A DNA stretch of 64,000 bases from DASTPP01 sp035762175 (GTDB taxonomy: Bacteria; Myxococcota_A; Polyangia; Polyangiales; Polyangiaceae). The notes below the pieces were generated by a model. The model searched no databases, was not told where the DNA came from, and saw only the letters and a program-made list of their open reading frames with translations. Below are positions 43,249 to 52,507 of this stretch, piece after piece. The position numbers and the translations under genes were made by a program. Within the stretch, counting starts at the first letter, position 1, and every line of letters starts with the position of its first letter. The stretch covers positions 56,884 through 120,883 of the forward strand of contig DASTPP010000161.1 of the NCBI GenBank assembly GCA_035762175.1, read 5' to 3'.

Positions 43249-43380
43249 GGCCGCCGGGCGCCCGCCAAAGGCGCCCCGCCCCCGCCCCCGCGGGCCCGTC
43301 GGCCGCCCGCCAAAGGCGCCCCGCCCCCGCCCCCGCGGCCCGCCGGCCGCCCGCCACAGCCGCCCCGCCCCCGGGCCCCC
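43249..43380. repeat. 44-bp tandem repeat, three units
   Basis: Units begin with GGCCGCC at about 43249, 43301 and 43345 and contain CCCGCCAAAGGCGCCCCGCC followed by C-runs. Units 1 and 2 are nearly identical except for a short insertion at the start of unit 1; unit 3 is diverged. It lies between two same-strand genes. Confidence 0.8.
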
Positions 43381-43432
43381 CGCGGCGGTCCGCGCTCGAC
43401 GCGCGCGAGAACCGGGCTAGATCGAAGCGTCC

Positions 43433-44122
43433 ATGCCTGCGCGCCCCTTCGACCGGCCCGAGCGGCCCACGGTCTACCTCTTCGACATCGACGGCACCTT
43501 GATCACGGGCGGCGGGGGCCGCGACGCGATGGAGCGGGCGCTCGCCCTCGCCGTCGGGGCGGCCGAGGCCCACGCGTCTTTCTCGTTCAGCGGCATGACC
43601 GACCGCGCCATCGCGCGCCGCGCGCTCGCCGAGCTCGGCGCCGAACCCGACGAAGACACGATCGGGCGCGTCATCGAGCACTACCTCGCGTTCTTGATCG
43701 AAGACCTCGCGGCCGCCCCCTGCGCGACGCCGGCCGGCGCGCTCGCGGCGCTCGAACGCGCCGGCTCGTTCGAGGGCGTCGCGCTCGGCCTCGGCACGGG
43801 CAACGTCGAGCGGGGGGCGCGCGCCAAGCTCGCGCGGGTCGGCCTCGCCGGGCGCTTCACCTTCGGCGGCTTCGGCTGCGACCACGAAGAGCGCGCCGAG
43901 CTCTTGCGCGTCGGCGCCGCGCGCGGGGCGGCGCGCCTCGGCCGGGCCCCCGAGGCCTGCCGCGTGGTGGTCGTCGGCGACACGCCGCTCGACGTCGCCG
44001 CGGCGCACGCCATCGGCGCCGAGTGCGTCGCGGTGGCCACGGGCTCGTACGCGCGCGCCGAGCTCGCGGCCTGCGGCCCGGCCTTCACGTGCGACCGGCT
44101 CGACGAGCTCTTCGGCGACTGA
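43433..44122 (+). CDS. HAD-superfamily phosphatase (phosphoglycolate-phosphatase-like)
   Basis: The 229-residue protein has the four HAD motifs: LFDIDGTLI (nucleophile and acid Asp, about 16-24), GLGTGN (Thr motif, about 120-125), the lysine region before FGGFGCD, and VVVGDTPLDVAAA (final aspartates, about 181-193). The helical cap between motifs 1 and 2 (about 28-100) fits the phosphoglycolate phosphatase group. The substrate cannot be fixed from sequence. The ATG at 43433 gives a standard N-terminus. It faces the Ser/Thr kinase gene across a 20-bp tandem array. Confidence 0.88.
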   Translation: MPARPFDRPERPTVYLFDIDGTLITGGGGRDAMERALALAVGAAEAHASFSFSGMTDRAIARRALAELGAEPDEDTIGRVIEHYLAFLIEDLAAAPCATPAGALAALERAGSFEGVALGLGTGNVERGARAKLARVGLAGRFTFGGFGCDHEERAELLRVGAARGAARLGRAPEACRVVVVGDTPLDVAAAHAIGAECVAVATGSYARAELAACGPAFTCDRLDELFGD

Positions 44123-44160
44123 GCCCCGAGGCCCCACCGCCACGCCCGGGCGGCCGGCGC

Positions 44161-44250
44161 GGGCGCGACGTTCGGGCCGCGGGTGCGACGCTCAGGCCGC
44201 GGGCGCGACGCTCGGGGCGCGGGCGCGACGCTCGGGGCGCGGGCGCGACG
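44161..44250. repeat. 20-bp tandem repeat, about 4.5 units
   Basis: The units are variants of GGGCGCGACGCTCGGGGCGC. Units 3 and 4 are identical; the first two differ at two or three positions, and the fifth is partial. They lie in the gap between the convergent HAD and kinase genes. Confidence 0.85.
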
Positions 44251-44332
44251 GCCGAGCGACGAGCGCCGGCGCGACCTTCGGGGCGCGGCGAGGGGCCGGG
44301 GGCGCGCGCCGGGCTTCAGGCCCGCGCGCGCC

Positions 44333-46165
44333 TCACTTGCCCTTGCACTGCGGGTACTCTTGGTCGACGTTGATCGGCCGCGCGCCGGCGCTCGCGCCGT
44401 CGGCCGCCATGCGCCGCGCCTTGCCGCACTCGTTGCGGAAGGCCGCGTCGCGCACCGCGGCCGGCGTCTGGCCCCGGATGGCGCTGCGGGCGGAGGTCTG
44501 GTTCGGCCCGCTGCAGTTGCGGAAGGACGCGGCGGCGGCCGAGATCTCGCGCCGGTTGGCCTGCTCGCGCGCCGCCACACACGCCGCGTCGCCCGTCACC
44601 GCCGGCGGGGGGGGCGGGGGCGGGGCGGTGTTCGTCGGCGGGTTGGTCGGCGGCGGGTTGGCCGGGGGGGCCGTCGCGGTCTTGCCGGGCGTCGCCGTCG
44701 GCCGGACGCCCCCGATGCCGGTGGTCGCCGTGGGCAGCGTGCCGCTCGGCACGAGCGGCACCGTGGGCGAGAGCGTGGCGATGGTGGCGGGGCCGTGGGC
44801 CGAGCTGGTCGGCACGTCGAGGTGCTCGCCGCCGCCGCCGCCGCTGCCCATCGTGTGCGAAATGGCGAAGCCCACGGCGCTGAGCAGGGCGATGCCGGCG
44901 ACGCCGGCGAGGCCGAAGATGAGGCCCTTGTTGGGCCCACGCGCCTCGTGCTGGCCGGGCGGCGGGGGCGGGGGCGGGGGCGCCGCGTAAGCGCCGGGGC
45001 CGCCCGGGGGCGGGCCGTAGCCGCCGCCCGGGGGCGGGCCGTAGCCGGCGGCGCCCGGGCCGGTGGCCGGGCCGCCGCCGGGGGGCACGAAGGGCGCGCC
45101 GATCTCGGTGCGCATGCCCGGGCCGCCGCCCGTGTCGTACGAGCTCATGGCGGCGGTCGGCGGCATGCCGCCCGCGGCCAGCTCGTGCGAGTGCAGGCTG
45201 CCCCGGCCCCCCGACGACAGCTCGTCGAGGAACTCGCGCACGCCCCCCGGCCGCTGGTCGGGCTTCTTCGCCAGCCCGCGCATGATCGCCTGGCGCATCT
45301 TCGGCGGCACCGCCGCGCCCGAGGGCCACTGCTCGAAGGGCCGCGGCTGCTCGGTCATGTGCTTGGTCGCCCACTCCCACGGGGTGTCGGCCTCGAAGGG
45401 CAGGCGCCCGGTGAGCATCTCGTAGGCCATGACCGCGAGCGAGTAGACGTCCGAGCGGGCGTCGAGCGCCTTGCCCGTGAACTGCTCGGGGCTCATGTAC
45501 GGAGGCGTCCCGAGCACCATGCCCTGCTGGGTCAGCTTCTGCTCGCGCGCCGCGTCGACGCTATCTTTGCGGGCGGCGATGCCGAAGTCGAGCACCTTGA
45601 CGAAGTCCTTGTCGCCGCCGACGTCCATCAAGACGACGTTCTCGGGCTTCAGGTCGCGGTGAATGACGCCCTGCTGGTGCGCCTCGGCGAGCGAGCCGCA
45701 GACCTGCTCGAGAATGCGCTCGACCCGCCCGGGCGCCATCGGGCCGCCCGTCTCGAGCTCGCGCGCGATGCTGCGGCCGTCGACGAACTCCATCGCGATG
45801 TAAAGCTCGCCGGTCGGCGTCTGCCCGAAGTCTTCGACCTTGATGGTGTTCGGGTGCTTGAGCTGCGCGACGGTGCCGCACTCGCGGTGGAAGCGCGCGA
45901 CGATCTGCGGGTCCTTCGAGAGGTGGCCGTGCAGGGTCTTGACGGCCACGCGCTGCTCGACGCCGGCGAGGTGCCGGAAGGCCTCGTAGACGCGCCCCAT
46001 GCCGCCCTCGCCCAGCACCCGCCGGATGGTGTAGCGGCCCCCCACGGTCTGGCCGATGAGCGGGTCGACCGCCGGCTCGGGCGCGCCCGTCGGCATCAGG
46101 GCGCCGCAGCGGGCGCAGAAGTGGGCACCGTCGAGGTTCTCGGTCTGGCAGGAAGGGCATTGCAT
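44333..46165 (-). CDS. Eukaryotic-like Ser/Thr protein kinase with N-terminal zinc ribbon
   Basis: The 610-residue protein begins with a zinc ribbon (Cys3, Cys6, Cys17, Cys20). The kinase domain (about 43-310) has LGEGGMGRVYEA, VAVKTL, the catalytic loop HRDLKPEN, VLDFGIA and GTPPYMSPEQF, all intact. A Gly/Pro-rich linker (about 340-405) leads to one TM segment (about 418-440). A Pro/Thr-rich outer stalk and a C-terminal domain with several Cys (about 535-610) follow. It probably links an outside signal to phosphorylation in the cytoplasm, a common design in Myxococcota. It diverges from ligA. Confidence 0.93.
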   Translation of the reverse strand: MQCPSCQTENLDGAHFCARCGALMPTGAPEPAVDPLIGQTVGGRYTIRRVLGEGGMGRVYEAFRHLAGVEQRVAVKTLHGHLSKDPQIVARFHRECGTVAQLKHPNTIKVEDFGQTPTGELYIAMEFVDGRSIARELETGGPMAPGRVERILEQVCGSLAEAHQQGVIHRDLKPENVVLMDVGGDKDFVKVLDFGIAARKDSVDAAREQKLTQQGMVLGTPPYMSPEQFTGKALDARSDVYSLAVMAYEMLTGRLPFEADTPWEWATKHMTEQPRPFEQWPSGAAVPPKMRQAIMRGLAKKPDQRPGGVREFLDELSSGGRGSLHSHELAAGGMPPTAAMSSYDTGGGPGMRTEIGAPFVPPGGGPATGPGAAGYGPPPGGGYGPPPGGPGAYAAPPPPPPPPGQHEARGPNKGLIFGLAGVAGIALLSAVGFAISHTMGSGGGGGEHLDVPTSSAHGPATIATLSPTVPLVPSGTLPTATTGIGGVRPTATPGKTATAPPANPPPTNPPTNTAPPPPPPPAVTGDAACVAAREQANRREISAAAASFRNCSGPNQTSARSAIRGQTPAAVRDAAFRNECGKARRMAADGASAGARPINVDQEYPQCKGK

Positions 46166-46535
46166 GGTCGACTCGGGGTCGGGGGGGCGGCCGCGGCCGC
46201 GAGCGTGGCACAGGTGCCGGCCGGGGCGCTACTGCGTACCTACGCGCCCCGGGGCCGGGCGCCCCCGGCGGCGAAGGCGGCCGCCGAAGGCCCCCGCGCG
46301 TCCGACGTTCGACGGGCGAGGGGGCCGGCCGGTTCAACCGGGGGCGCGGCCGGCCCGTTTTCGCCCCCTCCCCCGCCGGGGTCTGCACCGCCGGCCCCGC
46401 GCCGGGGCGAGCGGATCCCGCGCGGGGGCGAGAAGGCCGTGGTCACGACGCGCCGCTCGTCACGGGCGGCGCGGTCGCGCCGAGGCGCGCAGGCTTTGTC
46501 GCCCCCGCGCGCGAACCGGGGTACCGTCCGCCACG
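46166..46535. other. Divergent intergenic region between kinase and ligA
   Basis: No gene is seen. It must hold the promoters of both neighbours, but no clear -35/-10 pair stands out. A 9-bp perfect hairpin (46322-46330 with 46348-46356) containing an inner palindrome and followed by GTTTT lies in the middle and could end antisense or upstream transcripts. Confidence 0.45.
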
Positions 46536-48518
46536 ATGGCCAAGACCGTGCCCCTCGACCCCCACTGGGTGAACCTCGACGTGCCGGCCCTCGAGGCGCT
46601 CGTGCGCCACCACGACCACCTCTACTGGGACAAGCACGAGCCCGAGATCTCGGACACCGACTACGACCGGCTGACCCGCCGGCTCAAGGAGCTCGCCCCC
46701 GACTCGCCCGCGCTGCGCGAGATGGGGCCCTCCGGCGGCGGCGACGGCGAGGTCGGCCGCTACGGCACGCCCGTGCGCCACCGGCGCCCGATGCTCTCGC
46801 TCGACAAGTGCTACGGCGACGACGAGCTGCGCGAGTGGGTCGCCTCGTTCAAGGGCGACGTCGTCGTCTCGCCCAAGTTCGACGGCATCGCCTGCTCGCT
46901 CGTCTTCGACGAAAAGGGCGCCCTCGCCCTCGCCGCCACGCGCGGCGACGGGCAGGTCGGCGACGACGTGACGGCCAACGTGCGCGGCATCGCCGACGTG
47001 CCCAAGCGCCTGCGCGAGCCGCCCGGCCGCGAGGTCGAGGTGCGCGGCGAGGTGTTCATGCGCCTCTCGGTCTTCGCCGGCTACAAAGACAAGTTCGCCA
47101 ACCCGAGAAACCTCGCCGCCGGCGCCATGAAGCAGAAGGACCCGAAGAAGAGCGCCGCCTACGGCCTGAGCTTCGCCGCCTACGAGCTGCTCGGCACCGA
47201 CCACGCGACCGAGCGCGAGCGCTTCGACGCGCTCTCGCGCTACGGCTTCCCCGCCGTCGAGCGGCGCGCCGTCGGCCGCGACGACGCCGTCGCCGCCTAC
47301 CGCGACCTCGCCGCCCGCCGCGCCGAGCTCGACTTCGAGATCGACGGCGTCGTCTTCAAGGCCGACGACGTCGGCGAGCAGCGGCGCCTCGGCCTCACGG
47401 CCCACCACCCCCGCTACGCCATCGCGTACAAGTTCCAGGGCGACACGGGCACCACCGTCGTGCGCGGCGTCGAGTGGAGCGTCGCCCGCACCGGCGCCAT
47501 CACCCCCGTCGCCCTCATCGATCCGGTCATGCTCTCGGGCGCCCTCGTCTCGCGCGCCTCGCTGCACCACCCGGGCTTCATCAAGAAGCTCGGCCTGACC
47601 AGCGGCGCCGAGGTGCTCGTCACCCGGCGCGGCGGCGTCATTCCCAACGTCGAGCACGTCGTCAAGCCGGGCCCGACGGCCATCGAGCTGCCCGCGGCCT
47701 GCCCCTCGTGCGGCGGCGGCGTGCACGGGTCGGGCGACTTCCTCTACTGCGACCGGCCCTCGTCGTGCCGCGCCGCCGTCATGGGCCAGGTCGCCCACTA
47801 CGTCTCGGTCGCCGGCATCGAGGGCTTCGGCGACCGGATGCTCGGCGAGCTCTACGAGCGCGGCCTCGTCCGCTCCGCCGCCGACCTCTACCGCCTGCGG
47901 GCGAGCGACCTGCTCGCGATCGACCGCGTCGGCGACAAGCTCGCCGCCAAGCTCGTCGCCCAGGTCGCCGCCAAGCGCACGCTCTCGCTCGAGGTCTTCC
48001 TGCGCGCGCTCGGCATCGACGAGCTCGGCAAGCACGTCGCCAAGATCTTGGCCACCGAGTTCAAGACGCTCGCGCGGGTCCTGCGCGTCACCGCCGCCGA
48101 GCTCGCCGCCATCCACACCATCGGGCCCGTCATCGCCGAGACCGTCACCGAGGGGCTCGCCCGCTCGCGCCCGCTCGTCGACGAGCTCTGCCGGCACGTC
48201 ACCCTCGAGGAGGGCGCCGCCGCCGCCGCGGCCCCCCCGCCCGCCGGCCCCCTGTCCGGCCAGTCGTTCGTCTTCACCGGCAAGATGGCCACCCTCGAGC
48301 GCAAGGCGGCCCAAGAGCGCGCCCGCGCCCTCGGGGGCCTCACCCCCGACGCGGTCACCCGCACGACGACCTACCTCGTCGTCGGCGACGACAAGTCGGA
48401 CGGCAAGAAGAGCACCAAAGAGAAGGCCGCCGACAAGCTCGTCGCCGACGGCGCCTCCATCAAGATCATCTCCGAGACCGACTTCTTGGCGATGACCGAG
48501 GCGACGAAGAAGCCCTGA
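46536..48518 (+). CDS. ligA: NAD-dependent DNA ligase
   Basis: LigA seals nicks in replication and repair using NAD. The 660-residue protein has the Ia and adenylation domains with the AMP-accepting lysine in VVSPKFDGIACSL (about 107-119), where Ile replaces the usual Leu of KxDGL. It also has VEVRGEVFM and FANPRNLAAGAMKQ, the OB domain with TGAITPVALIDPV, a Cys4 zinc finger (CPSCGG and YCDRPSSC), helix-hairpin-helix repeats, and a BRCT domain (about 585-655). ATG 46536 gives the usual start. All domains appear intact. Confidence 0.95.
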   Translation: MAKTVPLDPHWVNLDVPALEALVRHHDHLYWDKHEPEISDTDYDRLTRRLKELAPDSPALREMGPSGGGDGEVGRYGTPVRHRRPMLSLDKCYGDDELREWVASFKGDVVVSPKFDGIACSLVFDEKGALALAATRGDGQVGDDVTANVRGIADVPKRLREPPGREVEVRGEVFMRLSVFAGYKDKFANPRNLAAGAMKQKDPKKSAAYGLSFAAYELLGTDHATERERFDALSRYGFPAVERRAVGRDDAVAAYRDLAARRAELDFEIDGVVFKADDVGEQRRLGLTAHHPRYAIAYKFQGDTGTTVVRGVEWSVARTGAITPVALIDPVMLSGALVSRASLHHPGFIKKLGLTSGAEVLVTRRGGVIPNVEHVVKPGPTAIELPAACPSCGGGVHGSGDFLYCDRPSSCRAAVMGQVAHYVSVAGIEGFGDRMLGELYERGLVRSAADLYRLRASDLLAIDRVGDKLAAKLVAQVAAKRTLSLEVFLRALGIDELGKHVAKILATEFKTLARVLRVTAAELAAIHTIGPVIAETVTEGLARSRPLVDELCRHVTLEEGAAAAAAPPPAGPLSGQSFVFTGKMATLERKAAQERARALGGLTPDAVTRTTTYLVVGDDKSDGKKSTKEKAADKLVADGASIKIISETDFLAMTEATKKP

Positions 48519-48552
48519 GCCGCGCCCCCTGCCCGGGGCGCGGCCGCCCCGC

Positions 48553-49452
48553 TCACATCTCGTAGCCGAGCTTGTAGGGCACGCAGAACGGCTCGGCCGC
48601 GAGGGCCGAGACGCGCACGAGCACCGTGGCGCTCGCGTTGACGAAGAAGCCGAGGTCGTAGGCGACCTCGGTCTGGTTCGTGGCGCAGCAGCCCGTGAAC
48701 TCGGGGCCCGCGTCGCCCGAGGGCTCGAAGCCAGCGGGGCAGGAGAGGGCCAAGTCCTGGTCGGGGGAGTCGGGCCGGACGAACAGGCAGACCTCGGCGG
48801 AGGCGCCGCCGCCCGCGTTGAACGACGCCGACGGGGTGACGTCGCAGCCGGGATCGTTGTCGTCGAACGAGATCCGGAACCAGTCGGCCTCGCCCCGCCG
48901 CAGCACCGACGAGGTCTCGCTGCTGAAGCAGGGGCCGAGCGGCAAGAGCTTCGTCGCCCCGCCGATCGTGTCGTTCTCGTCGAAGGGCTCGGGCGGGCAG
49001 GTGTCGTTGCCGCCGCCCGCCCCCCCCGTGCCCCCGCCACCCGCGCCGAAGGTGCCGTCGCCGCCCGTGCCGCTACCGCCCGTGCCGCTACCGCCCGTGC
49101 CGCCGCCGCCCCCCGCGCCTTGCGTGCCGCCGCCCCCGCCGCCCGCGCCGAAGGTGCCGCCACCACCCGTGCCGCCGCCCGAGCCCCCGCTGCCCGCGCC
49201 GGGGCCGACCCCGCCCGTACCGCCCGAGCCCCCGCTGCCCGGCAGAACCGTGCCGCCCGTGCCGCCCGCGCCTTCGATCGCCCCGCCTTCGCGCGCGACG
49301 TCGTCGATGCCGAGCAGCGACCCGCAGCCGACCGCCAAGAGGGCGAACGTCACCGCGGCGACGCGCGACGGCCCCCGCGCGGCGCGGCGCCCTGAGTACA
49401 CAACCCGCCCCCTCGGCGCCTTGCGCCCGAGACGCCCCTCGAAGTTAGCCAT
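48553..49452 (-). CDS. Glycine-rich, cysteine-rich lipoprotein (LLGIDDV family, paralogue 1)
   Basis: The 299-residue product has a signal peptide ending LLAVGCGSLLGIDDV (Cys about 43). A Gly/Thr/Ser-rich region (about 55-150) resembles a flexible stalk. A C-terminal domain (about 150-299) starts CPPEPFDENDTI and includes ADWFRISFDD, which fits a pre-peptidase C-terminal (PPC)-like beta-sandwich. Cysteines align with the next gene, including a vicinal GCC pair. On the minus strand a TTGTGT/TTATAG pair with 16-bp spacing ends 8 bases before the ATG. The function is unknown; a surface or binding protein is plausible. Confidence 0.82.
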   Translation of the reverse strand: MANFEGRLGRKAPRGRVVYSGRRAARGPSRVAAVTFALLAVGCGSLLGIDDVAREGGAIEGAGGTGGTVLPGSGGSGGTGGVGPGAGSGGSGGGTGGGGTFGAGGGGGGTQGAGGGGGTGGSGTGGSGTGGDGTFGAGGGGTGGAGGGNDTCPPEPFDENDTIGGATKLLPLGPCFSSETSSVLRRGEADWFRISFDDNDPGCDVTPSASFNAGGGASAEVCLFVRPDSPDQDLALSCPAGFEPSGDAGPEFTGCCATNQTEVAYDLGFFVNASATVLVRVSALAAEPFCVPYKLGYEM

Positions 49453-49652
49453 GGGCCCCCCTATAATCAAAGCCCCTAACGCACACAACGTGCGCTCGGC
49501 CAGAAACGAAGGGAAGGGGGCGCGCTCGGGGCGGGGCTTGCCGCCGACACGGAAACGCACCGGGCGCGCCTGCGCGCCGGCCCGCGTCACTCGGGCGTAT
49601 GAACTCGAGCCGCGCCCGCCCCCGCGGCCCCCCCCCCCGGCTCACAACTCGG

Positions 49653-50498
49653 TCAAAAGTCGTACGTGATCGTGTAGGGGAAGCAGACGTTGGACGACGC
49701 CCGCGGCGCGACGCGCAGCAAGAGGGTCGCGGGCGGGTCGGACAGGCCGCTCTGCTCGTAGATGAAGACGACCGAGCTCTCGGTGCAGCAGCCCTTGAAG
49801 CCGGGCACGTCGTTGGCGACCGAGCCGGTCGAGCAGCCGAAGTCGAACGCCGAACTGGGCTTCAGGTAATAACAAATCTGGCTCGGGCCCGCCGCCGCCA
49901 GGCTCGCCTTGGGCTCGGCGTTCAGGCAGAGCCCCACCGTGCCCTGCGCCGTGAACCAGTCTTCGTCATCGGCGCCGCTGAGGGTCGCGCTCACCTGCTT
50001 GGCGGGCCCACACGCCTCGATCTTGCCGAGCCCCGACGCCCCCGTCGGCGCGTCGTTCGGCTCGAAGTCGTCGGGGGGGCAGCCCCCCGCGCCGCCCTGC
50101 CCCCCGACGCCGCCCGTGCCCCCCGCGCCGCCCTCATCGCCGCCCTGCCCCCCGAGGCCCCCCGCGCCGCCGGCGCCCTGAAGGGGCGGCGCGCCCGCGC
50201 TGCCGCCGGAAGCGCCCGCCCCCCCGCCGCTGCCCGTCTGGCTGCCGGCCGTGCCGCCGGCGCCGGGCCCCGAGGCCCCCGCCCCGCCCTCGCCCGCCGC
50301 CCCTCCGGGGGTCTCGGCGCCCTGCCAGAGGTCGACCTCGTCGATGCCCAAAAGCGCGTCGCAGCCGGCCGAGGCGAAGAGCGCGAGGGGGCCGAGCAGG
50401 GCGAACGGCGAGGGCCGAGCGCGCCCGAGGCCGCCCGACGCCCGGCCGGGACGGCGAAAACGAGCAATCATTCTTGGCACGAGCCCCCCCTTCGACAT
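49653..50498 (-). CDS. Glycine-rich, cysteine-rich lipoprotein (LLGIDEV family, paralogue 2)
   Basis: The 281-residue product is a paralogue of the gene to its left. The signal ends LFASAGCDALLGIDEV (Cys about 44). A Gly/Ala stalk (about 60-145) and a C-terminal domain that starts CPPDDFEPNDAP and includes DDEDWFTAQG follow. The positions of CPP, single Cys residues, the vicinal GCC and the closing CFPY match paralogue 1. The PPC-like reading is clearer here (EPND...DEDWF). ATG 50498 is preferred because AGGTG precedes it; ATG 50471 is possible. It diverges from the E2 gene. Confidence 0.82.
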   Translation of the reverse strand: MSKGGLVPRMIARFRRPGRASGGLGRARPSPFALLGPLALFASAGCDALLGIDEVDLWQGAETPGGAAGEGGAGASGPGAGGTAGSQTGSGGGAGASGGSAGAPPLQGAGGAGGLGGQGGDEGGAGGTGGVGGQGGAGGCPPDDFEPNDAPTGASGLGKIEACGPAKQVSATLSGADDEDWFTAQGTVGLCLNAEPKASLAAAGPSQICYYLKPSSAFDFGCSTGSVANDVPGFKGCCTESSVVFIYEQSGLSDPPATLLLRVAPRASSNVCFPYTITYDF

Positions 50499-51001
50499 GG
50501 GTCCACACCTACTATGCCACGGCGTCGCGGGGCGTTGCGACGCAAGTGACGGCGGGGCCGGCGCGGCGCAATCTCGACGCGCCGGCGTGTATTGAAAACA
50601 GGCTCGACCGCGCAGGCGCGTCCCGGCGGCACGCGCTCGCCGCAGGGCGCCGGCCTCGCGCCCACACGCCGCCCCCGCCGACCACGTCGCGCTCGTCGCT
50701 CGCGCCGCGCCGGCCTCGCGCCCGCGGGCCGCCCCGGCCGATGCGCCTCGGCGCCGCCCCGGGGCGGCTCGACCCGCCGCCGGCCGGTCACGTGGCGACC
50801 GTCGCCGAGAGGGGGCCATGCCGCGATGGCGCGGACGCGGCGGCCGGCGCGGGCGAAGGCGGCGTCGGGGCCCCTCACTGCAGCGTTCGGGCCCGGCGGG
50901 GGGGCGCCTGCGCGCGGCGAATTCACGCCCATTTTGCCCCCCCCTTCGCCGCCGGGGCGCGCCCGGGCTTGGGTTCCGGGCCGCCCGCGGCCACCGCGCC
51001 G
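50499..51001. other. Non-coding region before the E2 gene
   Basis: I find no gene here. Two copies of GCGCCGGCCTCGCGCCC (about 50649 and 50708) form a direct repeat. Codon bias and domain-like sequence are absent in all frames. The right edge holds the likely E2 promoter. Confidence 0.45.
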
Positions 51002-51030
51002 TTGCGGGGCGGACGCTAGGGGCGTATACG
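51002..51030 (+). promoter_or_regulatory. Candidate sigma-70-type promoter for the E2 gene
   Basis: TTGCGG at 51002-51007 and TATACG at 51025-51030 are separated by 17 bp. The -10 box lies in the palindrome GCGTATACGC, which could also be an operator. Transcription would start near 51037, giving a leader of about 80 bases. Confidence 0.5.
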
Positions 51031-51118
51031 CACGGCGACCTTGCACCCTCTGGACTGCGAGGCGAGCCCGCTGCGGGCGGGCCCGGCGCGCGTGGTCCAA
51101 CCTCCCCGGAGAATTCTC

Positions 51119-52489
51119 ATGCCGCTCGACGTGGTCGTGCCCCCGATGGGCGAAAGCGTAATCGAGGCGACGCTGACCAAATGGCTCGTCAAAGAAGGCG
51201 ACACGGTCGCCTCGGGCCAGCCCGTCGCGTCCGTCGCCACCGACAAGGCGGACACCGAGATCAACTCGCCCGGCGCCGGCCGCGTCACCAAGTTGCTCGC
51301 GGCCGAGGGCGACACGATCCGCATCGGGGCCATCATCGCGCAGCTCGCGGAGGGCGAGGCCGCGGCGGCGGGGCCGGCGGGCCCCTCGCCGGCGGCGGCG
51401 GCGCCCGAGCCGAGCAACGGGCGCGAGGCGGGCGCGGGCTTCGTGCGCGCGACGCCCTCGGTGCGCCAGCTGGCCCGCGAGATGGACGTCGACCCGAAGC
51501 AGATCCAGGCGACCGGCGACGGCGGGCGCATCACCGCCGACGACGTGCGGCGCGCCTCGTCGGCGTCGCCGCCCGCCGGGCAGCGGCCCCCGCAGACGCC
51601 GGCGGCCCAGCCGCACGCGCAGGCCTCGTACGGCTCGCACGCGCCGCCTCCGGCCCCGCTGCCCCCGCCGGCGCACGCCCCGCCAGCGCACGCCCAGCCG
51701 GCCCAGGCGGCGGGCGCGGGCGTCGCGTTCCTGCCGCCCATCCCCAACGTGGGGTTCGGCTCGTTCAAGGTGCCGGTCTACGTGCAGAAGCCGGGCGACC
51801 AGGTCGTGCCCTTCTCGCGCAAGCGGCGCATCACGGCCGACCACATGGTCTACTCGAAGTTCGCCTCGCCCCAGGTCGTCACGGTGGCCGAGGTCGACAT
51901 GCACCGCGTCTCGCAGCTGCGCGACCAGCACAAGGACCGCTACAAGAAAGAGGGCCTGGGCCTGACCATGCTGGCCTTCGCCTGCGTCGCGGTCACGCGG
52001 GCGCTCAGGCAGTTCCCCGGGGTGAACGCCCGCGTGCTCGACGGGGCCACCGCCGTCATCAAGGACGTGAACCTCGGCATCGCGGTCGACGCGCCCGACG
52101 GCCTCGTGGTGCCCAACATCAAGCACGCCGACGAGCTGTCGCTGCGCGGCATGGCGCGCGCCATCGGCGAGCTCGCGGGGCGCGCGCGCGAGGGCAAGCT
52201 GACGGCCGACGACTTCTCCGGCTCGACCTTCAGCGTCACCAACCCCGGCGCCAAGGGCAACCTCTTCGGCGGCGCCATCATCTCGCAGCCGAACGTCGCC
52301 ATCTTGCGCATGGGCGAGCTCAAGAAGCGCGTCGTGGTCGTCGAAGAGGGCGGCGAAGACCGCATCGCCATCCACCCCGTGATGTACCTGGCGCTGACCT
52401 ACGACCACCGCGTCATCGACGGCGTGCTCGGCAACTCGTTCCTGTGGACGGTGGCCGACGAGCTCAAGCGCGCCGAGTTCGAGCCCTGA
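51119..52489 (+). CDS. sucB: 2-oxo-acid dehydrogenase E2 (dihydrolipoamide acyltransferase, SucB-like)
   Basis: E2 forms the core of a 2-oxo-acid dehydrogenase and transfers acyl groups from lipoamide to CoA. There is one lipoyl domain (1-80, lipoylated Lys in ATDKADTEI, about 43) and a peripheral-subunit-binding domain (ATPSVRQLAREMDVDPKQI, about 115-133). A Pro/Ala linker precedes the catalytic domain (about 230-456) with the His-Asp site in YDHRVIDGVL. One lipoyl domain and an E-rich N-terminal region fit SucB, but a branched-chain E2 is possible. GGAG lies close upstream of ATG 51119. No E1 or E3 gene is in the window. Confidence 0.88.
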   Translation: MPLDVVVPPMGESVIEATLTKWLVKEGDTVASGQPVASVATDKADTEINSPGAGRVTKLLAAEGDTIRIGAIIAQLAEGEAAAAGPAGPSPAAAAPEPSNGREAGAGFVRATPSVRQLAREMDVDPKQIQATGDGGRITADDVRRASSASPPAGQRPPQTPAAQPHAQASYGSHAPPPAPLPPPAHAPPAHAQPAQAAGAGVAFLPPIPNVGFGSFKVPVYVQKPGDQVVPFSRKRRITADHMVYSKFASPQVVTVAEVDMHRVSQLRDQHKDRYKKEGLGLTMLAFACVAVTRALRQFPGVNARVLDGATAVIKDVNLGIAVDAPDGLVVPNIKHADELSLRGMARAIGELAGRAREGKLTADDFSGSTFSVTNPGAKGNLFGGAIISQPNVAILRMGELKKRVVVVEEGGEDRIAIHPVMYLALTYDHRVIDGVLGNSFLWTVADELKRAEFEP

Positions 52490-52507
52490 GCGGGGCGCCG
52501 CCCGGCG

